Source: Elusimicrobia bacterium RIFOXYA2_FULL_47_53
GTDB taxonomy: Bacteria; Elusimicrobiota; Endomicrobiia; Endomicrobiales; XYA2-FULL-47-53
Length of the DNA stretch: 64,000 nucleotides
Assembly (NCBI GenBank): GCA_001800315.1
Contig: MGVE01000006.1
Coordinates: 124,001-188,000, forward strand
Reading direction: 5' to 3'
Position 1 is the stretch's first letter. Each line of letters opens with the position of its first letter. This document shows, one piece after another, positions 44,532-52,697 of the stretch. The notes beneath the pieces are model-generated. The model saw only the letters and a program-made list of their open reading frames with translations. It did no database searches and was not told the origin of the DNA. The translations under genes were made by a program, and so were the position numbers.

Positions 44532-44698
44532 TTTAACCCGAAATTTGCATTAGGCGCGAGAACCGAGGCGAGCAAGGCGGAGGCTTTTTTGACTAAAAAA
44601 GAGAAAGCGTAGTGGTGACTACGGTTGAGCTTTTTTAGGATAAAAAAGTCCCGCAGGGTTTGACGAATTCCGTGTCCTAATGCAAAATTTGGGTTAAA
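44532..44698. repeat. 167-bp inverted-repeat element
   Basis: The ends 44532-44554 and 44676-44698 are inverted copies matching at 21 of 23 positions (outer bases TTTAACCC/GGGTTAAA). The interior has CCGAGGCGAGCAAGGCGGAGG, a central GTAGTGGTGACTAC palindrome and a T-rich stretch. It fills the gap between rsmG and the HEAT gene. The interior resembles that of the element at 46928-47096. No open frame is inside. Confidence 0.75.
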
Positions 44699-44726
44699 CC
44701 CGTAAACTGTTAACAGGAGAGGCTCT

Positions 44727-46931
44727 ATGATTGACCAGGAAATGCTGAATCATCTTGTCAAAACCTTTCATTTGTCCCTGACATACCTTCGCATATATCC
44801 GCCTACAAGCCAATTGGTGTCCACGACAATAGATTCCTTTTCAAAAACCGCCATTGAGCTCGCGGATAAAAGCGGGACTCTTACATTCAGCGAGCTTTCC
44901 GGGCGCCTGCTTGTGGACGGAATTGAACCCAGCACAAAAGAGGTGCAGCAGATAGCTTCCATAGTGCTTAAGCTTTTTTCCCAGAAGAAAATCCAGAGCG
45001 TCACTTTCCGCAGCGGAATTTCAAAAGAGGAAATTTTGGATTTTTTGACAAATATAATAAGGAAGAAAAGAGAGGAACTGCCGAATTTCCCGCATATAGC
45101 GCTGGACCAGACTGTCTATGTCGCCATGGTCAAAGGCGAGGACGCCGTGGTAAAAATCACTGAACTGGTGAGAAATTCGGGCGGCGAGATGTCTGGGCTG
45201 ATTACCTCCTTAAGGGAATCTTTTGATTTGATAGAACAGCTGCCTGACGCAAATTCCAAAGTCATGGCGCAGGACCATCTGGCCCAGGAAATGGCAAAGC
45301 AGGATCCGCAGGCGCTTCGGGAAATTTTTGACCGGGAGCTGCCGCCGAAAATAGAACAGTCCGGGATTAAAAGAAAGCTTCTGGGCATTCTTTCCCAGGA
45401 CAAGGTGCAGGAAATTTTCGGAGAGATATCCGGATGGTATGACGCGATAAGGAAAAAGGAGTCCTCGGATTTCGCAGCCGTTGAACAACTGGAAAAACTA
45501 AAGTATTTTATTCAGGCTATTCTGCAGGCCCCGGCCGCCAAAGAAGTCCCCCGCCAGTTTTTTGAAGACCTCCTGCAGAAGGGCCTGCTAAGCCAGCTGC
45601 CGGAGTGGTTTTCGGCGGCTCCCTCAAAACCGACAAGCGTCTTTGAAGTTGAACGGATCATAGAAAAACCCGCGGCCGATCTCGTCTCCCAGGATGTAGT
45701 TGACAGCCTCCCCCAGCTTGTGGAAAAACTCTGCATAATAGAATACGATGAGCTTCTGGGCAAGCTGATTGAGAAAATTCTTGAAAATTTTTCCAACTCC
45801 GCTTCAAAGATAAGGCTTCCGGCCATACAGGCTATAGTAAAGATTTACGATATTCTTCAGGCTCACGGCAAGGAAGCGCTAATGAAATACATAGAGCTTC
45901 CGGTTCTTGAATCGGCAAAAAAAGAAACCTCTCCCGACGCGCATTTTCTGCTTATGGAACTCCTGCGCCTTAGGGCCAGGCAGAATATTCTGCTGGGAGA
46001 TTACGAGCTCGGCGTAAGAATTATTGAGCTTCTCCGCCAGCATACAAGCGCCGAGGTTATTTCCGATTCAAAGATCCGCGCCAACGCCGACAAGTCTCTC
46101 GCGCTGTTAATACCGAATATAATGCCGGTATTAATTTCGGATCTCAAATCTGACAACGAGAGAAAACGCGCTGGGAGCCTGCAGATACTGGCGAAGATGG
46201 GCTCAAAGGCGGTTGAACCGCTAATTCAGGTTATTAAGGAATCAGACGATATAAGAAGCCGGAAACTTGCCGCTTTGGCTTTAAAAAGTTTGGGAGAGCA
46301 GGCGAAAAAGCGTTTTCTGGATGAATTGAACCTGGGGCTCACCGGGCCTGAAATCACAAGAGTGGTGGAAGCCCTGGGGGATTTGGGAAACAATGATACC
46401 ATTGAGCAGCTTAACAGCCTGATCCGCTACCCCGACGCGGGCGTCAAGAAAGAAATAATGCATTTTCTTTCAAAGCTCAATTCAAGCCAGTCTAAGATTC
46501 TTCTCATTGAACAGCTCAAGGATACCGATTACGCCGTTGTCAGCGAGGCGGTAAGGCTCATAGGTGAGACAAAGTGCAGGGAAGCCGTACCGGCTCTGAT
46601 AAAACTGCTCGCGTCATCGGCGCCGGCGGCTATTGAAGAGGAAGTCTGCGTAGTACTCGGCAACCTTGGCGACCCAAACGCCGTCACGGCTCTGGCCGGC
46701 AAGCTCAGGAAAAAGAATTCCTGGTTCGCAAAAAAAACTTCGGCTGAGTCAGAAAGGGTCAGGATGCGCGCCGCCTGGGCGCTGAGAAAGTTTTCGGGCG
46801 TTGAGGTGGAGCAGGTTTTGGAAAAAGCCGTTCACGATAAGGTCATGCCGGTAGCGCTGACGGCCAAAGAATCTCTTGCAGTCATCAGGCAGGCCGCGGC
46901 CGCGAAACAAGCGCAAAAGCAGGGAAATTGA
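44727..46931 (+). CDS. Large cytoplasmic HEAT-repeat protein
   Basis: 734 residues with no signal peptide or membrane helix. The N-terminal 130 residues (LSLTYLRIYPPTSQLV, then LTFSELSGRLLVDGIEP) match the opening domain seen in many bacterial HEAT and HD-GYP regulatory proteins. Residues 150-330 are helical. Residues 450-720 contain at least six HEAT/PBS-lyase repeats, for example GSLQILAKMGSKAVEPLIQV and SEAVRLIGETKCREAVPALI. Probably a scaffold for protein contacts; no catalytic motif was seen. AGGAGAGG gives a strong ribosome binding site. The stop codon TGA lies inside the terminal repeat of the element that begins at 46928. Confidence 0.88.
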   Translation: MIDQEMLNHLVKTFHLSLTYLRIYPPTSQLVSTTIDSFSKTAIELADKSGTLTFSELSGRLLVDGIEPSTKEVQQIASIVLKLFSQKKIQSVTFRSGISKEEILDFLTNIIRKKREELPNFPHIALDQTVYVAMVKGEDAVVKITELVRNSGGEMSGLITSLRESFDLIEQLPDANSKVMAQDHLAQEMAKQDPQALREIFDRELPPKIEQSGIKRKLLGILSQDKVQEIFGEISGWYDAIRKKESSDFAAVEQLEKLKYFIQAILQAPAAKEVPRQFFEDLLQKGLLSQLPEWFSAAPSKPTSVFEVERIIEKPAADLVSQDVVDSLPQLVEKLCIIEYDELLGKLIEKILENFSNSASKIRLPAIQAIVKIYDILQAHGKEALMKYIELPVLESAKKETSPDAHFLLMELLRLRARQNILLGDYELGVRIIELLRQHTSAEVISDSKIRANADKSLALLIPNIMPVLISDLKSDNERKRAGSLQILAKMGSKAVEPLIQVIKESDDIRSRKLAALALKSLGEQAKKRFLDELNLGLTGPEITRVVEALGDLGNNDTIEQLNSLIRYPDAGVKKEIMHFLSKLNSSQSKILLIEQLKDTDYAVVSEAVRLIGETKCREAVPALIKLLASSAPAAIEEEVCVVLGNLGDPNAVTALAGKLRKKNSWFAKKTSAESERVRMRAAWALRKFSGVEVEQVLEKAVHDKVMPVALTAKESLAVIRQAAAAKQAQKQGN

Positions 46932-47096
46932 GTCAATTGAAAAAGCCTGTTTCAGAAGCGAAATTTTGGGCTTTGTGCCGAGGCAAGGCGGCCGAAGCGC
47001 GCATATGCTCCACGGAGTATCTGTAAGCTGAGGCCAACGAAGCCGCAGGCCAAAGGCCGAAATTACAGCACGAAAGAGGTTTTTCAACTGACTCAA
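46928..47096. repeat. 169-bp inverted-repeat element with TTGAGTCAATTGAAAAA ends
   Basis: The left end TTGAGTCAATTGAAAAA (46928-46944) matches the right end TTTTTCAACTGACTCAA (47080-47096) with one mismatch. The interior has GCCGAGGCAAGGCGGCCGAA, a central ATGCTCC/GGAGTAT palindrome and GAAGCCGCAGGCC. It exactly fills the space between the HEAT gene (whose stop it overlaps) and the YjbQ gene, which starts four bases later. Confidence 0.8.
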
Positions 47097-47099
47097 ATT

Positions 47100-47495
47100 A
47101 TGCTTATGGAATTTTCAATCAAAACAAAATCGCGGACGGATTTTATTGATATAACCGGCGCTGTAAGCGAGCTGTTAAAAGATGAGAGGGTTAAAGACGG
47201 CCTTTGCCATATTTTTGTGCCGCACACCACAGCCGGAATTACCATAAATGAAAATGCCGATCCCGATGTAATGGCTGACATTACGGCGTATCTTGATACG
47301 GCTGTGCCGTGGAAAAACAACTACGGGCATTCGGAGGGAAACTCCGCGGCACACATTAAAGCTTCTCTGTTGGGGTCTTCTGTCAGCGTGCCTGTGTCAA
47401 ACGGAAGCCTTGTTTTGGGAACCTGGCAGGGCATATATTTTTCCGAGTTTGACGGCCCGAGAACAAGAAAGGTAATTGTTACTGTTATAACTTAA
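47100..47495 (+). CDS. YjbQ/UPF0047 family protein
   Basis: 131 residues covering the whole family: EFSIKTKSRTDFIDIT, CHIFVPHTTAGITINENADP with the conserved histidine and Asp, and WKNNYGHSEGNSAAHIKASL, SNGSLVLGTWQGIYFSEFDG. Members form a small beta-rich fold and some have secondary thiamine-phosphate synthase activity; the natural role is unsettled. No ribosome binding site is visible, because the start codon directly follows the inverted-repeat element. A second ATG two codons later (47106) is equally possible. Confidence 0.9.
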   Translation: MLMEFSIKTKSRTDFIDITGAVSELLKDERVKDGLCHIFVPHTTAGITINENADPDVMADITAYLDTAVPWKNNYGHSEGNSAAHIKASLLGSSVSVPVSNGSLVLGTWQGIYFSEFDGPRTRKVIVTVIT

Positions 47496-47524
47496 AATGG
47501 TTTGTCTGGAATAGCAATTCAGAA

Positions 47525-47718
47525 GTAAGACTAAAGGCTGGATCCCGGACTACTGCCTCCGGGATGACAACGCGAAGAAGTCCGTTGTTCACTTACAACT
47601 TAATACTTACAACTTAAAATGTTCAGTCTGGGATCCAGTAAAACCTCTGGATACCAGCTTCCGCTGGTATGACGACACGAAGAAGCCCGCCGTTCACTTA
47701 AAGCTTACAACTTAAAAC
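47525..47718. repeat. Two direct copies of a hairpin-plus-CTTA unit
   Basis: Each unit has a GGATCCCGG- or GGATACCAG-type hairpin, then ATGACRACRCGAAGAAG, then GTTCACTTA and a CTTACAACTTAAAA tail. The copies lie at about 47529-47622 and 47628-47720. The region from the YjbQ stop to 47944 has no gene. Confidence 0.6.
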
Positions 47719-47866
47719 TTGAGTCAATTGAAAAACCCCTAATAAGACCCTGTCATTGCGAACCCGCAGGGTGAAGCAATCTCGCTTTTCCGTCGGGAAC
47801 GACGAGATTGCCGCGTCGTTGCACTCCTCGCAAAGACGGACTGAAACACTTTTTCAATTGACTCAA
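47719..47866. repeat. 148-bp element with perfect 17-bp terminal inverted repeats
   Basis: TTGAGTCAATTGAAAAA (47719-47735) and its exact complement (47850-47866) flank a GTCATTGCGA-type core with two arms carrying GCAATCTCG and CGAGATTGC. The ends are the same as in the element at 46928-47096, but the core differs. Confidence 0.8.
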
Positions 47867-47944
47867 CTTAGGATATAACGAGGGCTTCGCTTCGTTCAGG
47901 GTGACTTTACCTGTCCGTTGAAATCTTCACCGTCAGGCCTTGGA

Positions 47945-49186
47945 TTACCTCTGGACTACTTTTAACCCTTTTATACTTTCCCTGAAAAGCTTCTGAACCC
48001 CGTCCGCGCAGGCCCAGATATTCTTTCCGTCAAACGCTATCCCTGAAATCGCAAGGCCGTCGGCCTCAAACTGCGGAATTATGTAAATGCCGGCAACAGC
48101 GAAATTTTCGGCCGTCACTTTATAAATCCTGTTTGTTTTCGCATCCGCGATAAAGAAATATTCTCCGTGCTTGAATATGCCTTTGGGATTTTCCGCCGGG
48201 CTGTCAAAGGTTTGTTCAACGCTTAGAGCGCCGTCATCTTTGTGCTTGTAAACCCTGGCAAGCTGAAAATCAAGAGACCACAGGTTCGCGCCGTCATGAT
48301 AAAGGCCGGAGGGGCTCGCCCCGGGGCTTTTATATTCGGCCGAAACAGAGAGCTCGGCGTCCGGATTGAGCCTGTAAATTTTGCCCTCAAAAGGGCTGGC
48401 CGCCCAGATATAATTATTCCCGCAGGCTATCCCGGAGGGAGCTTTGTCTGTTATCTTATAAAGGTTCTCAACTGACAGCTTGGAATCGTTTTTGTGTTTG
48501 TATACTGTTTCCGCCATCCAGTCGCAGGCCCAAAGACTTTTGCCGTCCCAGCTAAGGCCGGAAGGATTAGAATACGGCACCTGAAAGGACGCCCCCGGCA
48601 CCGGCTTATTTAAATATAGATAAACCCCAAAACCAATAAGAGCGGCGGCAACCGCGACAACGGCAACTTTTATTAAAGACAGCTTACCCGAAACCGGCTC
48701 TTCGTCGGCAGGAAGTTCCTGCTCCCGCGCGGCCGTTGAAGGCTGGGCGGGCGGTTTATCCTGTTTAACCGGCAGAGGAGGCGGGGCCGGAGAGCGCGCG
48801 GGAGGAACTGGGGACGGCGTTTTTAAGTCCCTGTTGAGAACTTTCTTTGCCATTCTGAGGAACTCTTCTATCTTAAACGGTTTGGATATATACTCCACCG
48901 CGCCGAGTTTTACAAGTTCTAAGGCGACATCAATTTCCCCGAACCCGGACAATATGACCACCGGCAGCTGCGGTTTGATTTTTTTAAGGCCGGCAAGTAT
49001 TTCCGAGCTGTCCATATCCGGAAGGCTGATGTCAAGGAATACTATATCGGGCATCTCAAGCTTGCACAGCTCCAGCGATTGAGCGCCGTCTTCCGCGCCG
49101 AAAACAATATGCCCGTCGGGTTGCAGGATTTTTGTGATTACCTGCCGCATCCCGGGTTCGTCGTCTATAACCAGTACTTTTGACAT
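47945..49186 (-). CDS. Response regulator fused through a membrane helix to an extracytoplasmic beta-propeller (copy 2)
   Basis: 413 residues from the ATG at 49186 (GGAG eight bases upstream). Residues 1-120 are a complete receiver domain: acidic pair in VIDDEP, phosphoacceptor Asp52 in FLDISLPD, VVILSGFGE, and Lys in YISKPFK. A Pro-rich linker (about 122-165) leads to one membrane helix, VAVVAVAAALIGFGVYLYL (about 174-192). The rest has five repeats of 40-45 residues with the pattern N-P-S-G-L-x-x-D-G-x-x-L-W-x-x-D, then V-Y-K-H-K-x-D, a beta-propeller of the NHL/SGL kind, predicted to lie outside the inner membrane. The histidine kinase gene is 45 bases upstream, the likely partner. A paralogue lies at 58323-59513. 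Confidence 0.88.
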   Translation of the reverse strand: MSKVLVIDDEPGMRQVITKILQPDGHIVFGAEDGAQSLELCKLEMPDIVFLDISLPDMDSSEILAGLKKIKPQLPVVILSGFGEIDVALELVKLGAVEYISKPFKIEEFLRMAKKVLNRDLKTPSPVPPARSPAPPPLPVKQDKPPAQPSTAAREQELPADEEPVSGKLSLIKVAVVAVAAALIGFGVYLYLNKPVPGASFQVPYSNPSGLSWDGKSLWACDWMAETVYKHKNDSKLSVENLYKITDKAPSGIACGNNYIWAASPFEGKIYRLNPDAELSVSAEYKSPGASPSGLYHDGANLWSLDFQLARVYKHKDDGALSVEQTFDSPAENPKGIFKHGEYFFIADAKTNRIYKVTAENFAVAGIYIIPQFEADGLAISGIAFDGKNIWACADGVQKLFRESIKGLKVVQR

Positions 49187-49231
49187 CAATTTTTCTCCGC
49201 TGCGTTTGTGTTTTACTCTTTAGCGGCCGTT

Positions 49232-50614
49232 TTACGCTGACGGCGGCTCAAGCAGAAGGTTGACGGCGACCGTCGTGCCTTTCCCTTTTACGCTTTCAAG
49301 ATGAATTGTTCCCCTGTGCAGGTCTATCACCCGCTGAGCTATAGTAAGGCCGAGCCCCTTGCGCCCCTTTTTGGATGAAAAGTAGGGCTGAAACACTTTT
49401 TTTATGTGCGCCTCGGAAATGCCTGAGCCCGTGTCGGTCATTTTTACGCTCAGCCGGCGGCTGGCCTCATCGTACGCGGTGGCAAGCGTAAGCCCTCCGC
49501 CCTGCGGCATGGACTCAAGCGCGTTCTGCAAAAGCTTGACGAAAGCGTCAAGCATGAGCTTTTTGTCGGCCTTCACCGCGGGAAGATTTGAGCCGAAATT
49601 CCTGCTGACGGCGATATTCTGGCCCTTAAACTGCGCCTCAAGCGGGGAAAACGCGCCCTCAAGCAGTTCGTTCATGTTATGCGCTTCCAGGCTCATTTCC
49701 GGTATCCTGGCCAGCGCGAGAAATTCCTCAATTGATTTTAACATTTCCTGAGCGTTCTGATCAACAATATTGAGCTGTTCCTTAAGTTCATTATCCATCG
49801 GGAAATTCGCGGTGCACAGCTGAATGGTTCCCGACATAATTCCCAGATAGTTGCGCACCTTGTGGGCAAAGCCCCTGGCCAGGTCCTCTAAAATTGTAAA
49901 ATGCTCTTTTTCCCTGTCCTTAAGATTGGTGAGCTGCTGCGACATCTGGCCGCTGATACCGCCGACTTCTTTCTCAAGCTTTTCCCACTTTGTTTTCTCC
50001 TGGTTAAAAATACTCTCTTTCTCGGCCAGCGCCCGGGCCACCTCTTTCTTTTCTTCTTCAAGTTTCTCAAGCCTTTTTCTTGACTCTTCTTCCTTCGCCT
50101 TAAGATTCTCTTCAAGCTCCTTGAGCTGCTTTTCCATCATCGCGCGGCCCGCGAAGAACTCCTGCGGCGCGTAGGCGCCGGCTCCGGGCGTTATGGCCAC
50201 GCCTTCGGAAACGCCGAGCTTGCTCTTTAAATCCTTGTTCTCGCTTTCAAGAACGGAGAGCCTTGATTCCCACTGCGATTTTGTTTTTTCTAAAATTGCC
50301 TCGGTTTCCTTCGCTTTTACCCTGTCTTCCAGAAGCATTTTCTCCTGCTCCCACCTTCTTTCCAGCTCCTTTAGCTTTATGTCAAGCTCTTTTATGGCGA
50401 ACTCGTGGGTTTGAGCCTGAGACTGCATATTCTTTTTTTCTTCCTCTTTTACCTCAAGCTTTCTTTCCCAGAGCATGAGCTCTTCGTCGTAGCGCCTTTT
50501 CCAGAAATCAGCCACGGAAATGGCGTCAACTACCTGCATCATCTCGGAATCAACAGGCATATCCGTTTGAATTTTTTTAAGTTCTTCTTCAACCCAGTCC
50601 CACGAATCTTGCAT
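49232..50614 (-). CDS. Soluble coiled-coil histidine kinase
   Basis: 460 residues, no membrane helix. Residues 45-235 are a long Glu/Lys-rich coiled coil, which replaces a sensor domain. The dimerisation/phosphoacceptor box reads GFAHKVRNYLGIMSGTIQL; the His is the expected phosphorylation site. The ATPase domain has the N box (LLQNALESM), G1 (DTGSGI), F box (FQPYFSSK) and G2 (GLGLTIAQRV). This is the NtrB-like HisKA/HATPase layout. AGAGGC precedes the ATG. It is followed by the receiver-TM-propeller gene and preceded by the outer-membrane/LysM gene. The signal it senses cannot be read; the coiled coil may dock to another protein. Confidence 0.92.
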   Translation of the reverse strand: MQDSWDWVEEELKKIQTDMPVDSEMMQVVDAISVADFWKRRYDEELMLWERKLEVKEEEKKNMQSQAQTHEFAIKELDIKLKELERRWEQEKMLLEDRVKAKETEAILEKTKSQWESRLSVLESENKDLKSKLGVSEGVAITPGAGAYAPQEFFAGRAMMEKQLKELEENLKAKEEESRKRLEKLEEEKKEVARALAEKESIFNQEKTKWEKLEKEVGGISGQMSQQLTNLKDREKEHFTILEDLARGFAHKVRNYLGIMSGTIQLCTANFPMDNELKEQLNIVDQNAQEMLKSIEEFLALARIPEMSLEAHNMNELLEGAFSPLEAQFKGQNIAVSRNFGSNLPAVKADKKLMLDAFVKLLQNALESMPQGGGLTLATAYDEASRRLSVKMTDTGSGISEAHIKKVFQPYFSSKKGRKGLGLTIAQRVIDLHRGTIHLESVKGKGTTVAVNLLLEPPSA

Positions 50615-50684
50615 GTTAGCCTCTCTTGCAGCGGTAAGGGGTATGGGGTAAGCGGTAAGTTAAACCCGTGTTTGCCTTGTATTT

Positions 50685-50722
50685 GTTCGCGCTTACCTCT
50701 TATCACTTACAACTTACCACTG
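50685..50722. repeat. CTTA-type degenerate repeat
   Basis: CGCTTACCTCTTATCACTTA followed by CAACTTACCACTG: the same repeat type as at 19370, 24040 and 47582. It lies between the outer-membrane/LysM gene and the kinase gene. Confidence 0.5.
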
Positions 50723-50724
50723 TT

Positions 50725-52638
50725 CTATGGTATCTTTATTTCCTGGCCGGGCTTCACCTGCCCGCCCACAAACTTTCCTTTATTGGCATTATATATTTCT
50801 TTCCATCTGCCGGCGTCATTGTAATACTTTTTCGCGATTCCCTGAAGATTTTCTCCCGGACGGACTATGTGTTTTCTCGGCCCGGATTTTTTCGGCTCTT
50901 CCTTTTTGGGCTCCGTTTTCTCCTGAGGCAGAACCTCGGCTTTTGGCGCTTCTTTTTTGTCCTCCGGCCCGGCCGTCTTGGGCTGTTCTGCCGCGGGCCC
51001 GCCCATCTGAATGACTTTTATCTGCATGGGAGCCGCCGCCGGCGCCGCTCCCGGCTGGCCCATGCCGGGCAATGCTGTTTTTACCGGAGTGATCTCCTGG
51101 GTTTGAACCGCAGCCGGTGAAACAGGCTGAACTCTCGGAGCGGTTGATTCCTGCGAGAACGGCGTCTCGCCGCGGGTTATGGGAGGAATAATAAGCACCT
51201 GATTGGCCTTTAAAACCCCGCCTCTGCCGATGCTGTCCCTGTTCGCCTGGTATATCTCGTTCCAGTATTTGGATTCGTTATAGTATTTTTCAGCGATAGA
51301 CTGAAGCGTTTCACCCTTTCTGACAACATGCCTTGTTTCCCTGCGTTCCCTGGTTTCAGCGGCCGCGGGAACGGCGGCGTCACCCTTGTCTTCCTTGTAG
51401 GCCTTTTCGGTTTTCGCGGCTTTAATTCTTTCCTTTATGCGCAGGGTGGCCTCATCTATCAAAACCTCTTCAAGCCTTTTTCTCTCGGATTCGGTTTCCG
51501 AAAGGGTGGCCTTAAGCCCCTCAACCTCGTCTTTGAGGTCGGCGTAATACATCTCAAGGCTGCCGGGCTCCAGCTCGGCTTTAACGATTCTGCCGAATTT
51601 GTAAACAAAACTCATTCTGTGCGATCCGCTCGTATCTTTAATTCCGCTAAACGGCAGCTGAAAAACATAATCTATCTGTACCGGCCTTAGGTCAAAGGAA
51701 AAACCCAGGCTGCCCATGGCGTAGTTCCTTCCGCCCATGCTGACTCCGGCTCTTATGGCAAAAAGTTTCTTAAACCATTTTTCAAACCCGGTGGCGCCGT
51801 ACCAGTTATTGGCCCTGTAGATGCAATCGGCGTCCCATCTGATATCCCTCTGTTTCCAGGCTATGCCGGCCCTGTAGGTTGAGTTGAGCCTGTCAACCGA
51901 GCTCAGGCCCAGGTCCGGCTGATTGATATCTGAGGCGGAAATTCCCGCGAAAAGCCTCGGCATAATATTGTATACGACTCCCGCGTCAACGCTGAAGGCG
52001 TTTACCGATGATTTTTTGCCATAGTCAAAGACCGGGCTCAGCTCAAGGTATTTGTCTATCACATATTTTTCCGTGAGAGCTTTTAAGTTTATTCCGTACG
52101 CCCACTTGTTGTTTACTGACTTGCTCAAACCAAGATAATAGGATGATTCCTGGTAATGGTCCATCAAATCAAACTGTCTCCAGCCGACCGAAAGCGTAAA
52201 GAGGTGAACGGTGGAAATTCTGTACTCAACCGCGGCCGCGGTTGACACCTGCACCGCGGCGGCCGAGGAAGTGGAAACGCTGTCGCGGCTGCCGGCCACG
52301 GCTTCGGACTTAATTTTCATGAACGGCAGAGTAAGTCCCACGAATGAATTTGATATATCGGATTTGTCTGTCAGCCCCAGCCACAACTTGCCGTAGTCGG
52401 CTCCGAGCTGGCTCTGGCGCACAAGGCCGGGGCCTGCCGGATTGTAGTAAAAACCGAAAGGATCGTCGGCAATGGCGCAGTACGCACCGCCAAGGCCTAT
52501 GGCTCTCGCCCCGGCTCCCAAATCGTCAAAATCAGCGCTTGATTGCTGGGCAAGGGAAAAAACAACGGCAAGCACACTGATAAATATCAGAATGTCGTTT
52601 TTTACCGTCAATAGTGTTTTTGCCGCTTTTTGATTCAT
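50725..52638 (-). CDS. PorV/PorQ-type outer-membrane protein with two LysM domains
   Basis: 637 residues from the ATG at 52638, which has AGGAAAAAT before it and opens a signal peptide (ILIFISVLAVVFSLAQQSSA). A frame starting at 52791 would overlap the upstream gene and bury this signal. Residues 35-330 match the PorV/PorQ (UPF0164) barrel: GAGARAIGLGGAYCAIADDP, FYYNPAGPG and repeated amphipathic strands. A coiled coil (about 345-390) is followed by a LysM domain (VVRKGETLQSIAEKYYNESK), a Pro/Ala/Glu-rich linker, and a second LysM (IVRPGENLQGIAKKYYNDAG) at the C-terminus. The LysM domains would bind peptidoglycan, so the protein could link the outer membrane to the cell wall (inference). It lies 59 bases after the fibronectin-rich gene. 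Confidence 0.88.
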   Translation of the reverse strand: MNQKAAKTLLTVKNDILIFISVLAVVFSLAQQSSADFDDLGAGARAIGLGGAYCAIADDPFGFYYNPAGPGLVRQSQLGADYGKLWLGLTDKSDISNSFVGLTLPFMKIKSEAVAGSRDSVSTSSAAAVQVSTAAAVEYRISTVHLFTLSVGWRQFDLMDHYQESSYYLGLSKSVNNKWAYGINLKALTEKYVIDKYLELSPVFDYGKKSSVNAFSVDAGVVYNIMPRLFAGISASDINQPDLGLSSVDRLNSTYRAGIAWKQRDIRWDADCIYRANNWYGATGFEKWFKKLFAIRAGVSMGGRNYAMGSLGFSFDLRPVQIDYVFQLPFSGIKDTSGSHRMSFVYKFGRIVKAELEPGSLEMYYADLKDEVEGLKATLSETESERKRLEEVLIDEATLRIKERIKAAKTEKAYKEDKGDAAVPAAAETRERRETRHVVRKGETLQSIAEKYYNESKYWNEIYQANRDSIGRGGVLKANQVLIIPPITRGETPFSQESTAPRVQPVSPAAVQTQEITPVKTALPGMGQPGAAPAAAPMQIKVIQMGGPAAEQPKTAGPEDKKEAPKAEVLPQEKTEPKKEEPKKSGPRKHIVRPGENLQGIAKKYYNDAGRWKEIYNANKGKFVGGQVKPGQEIKIP

Positions 52639-52697
52639 ATTTTTCCTGTGGCCGACCGCCCCGGCATACACTGCGCTTAACTTATCGTTTATGACGC

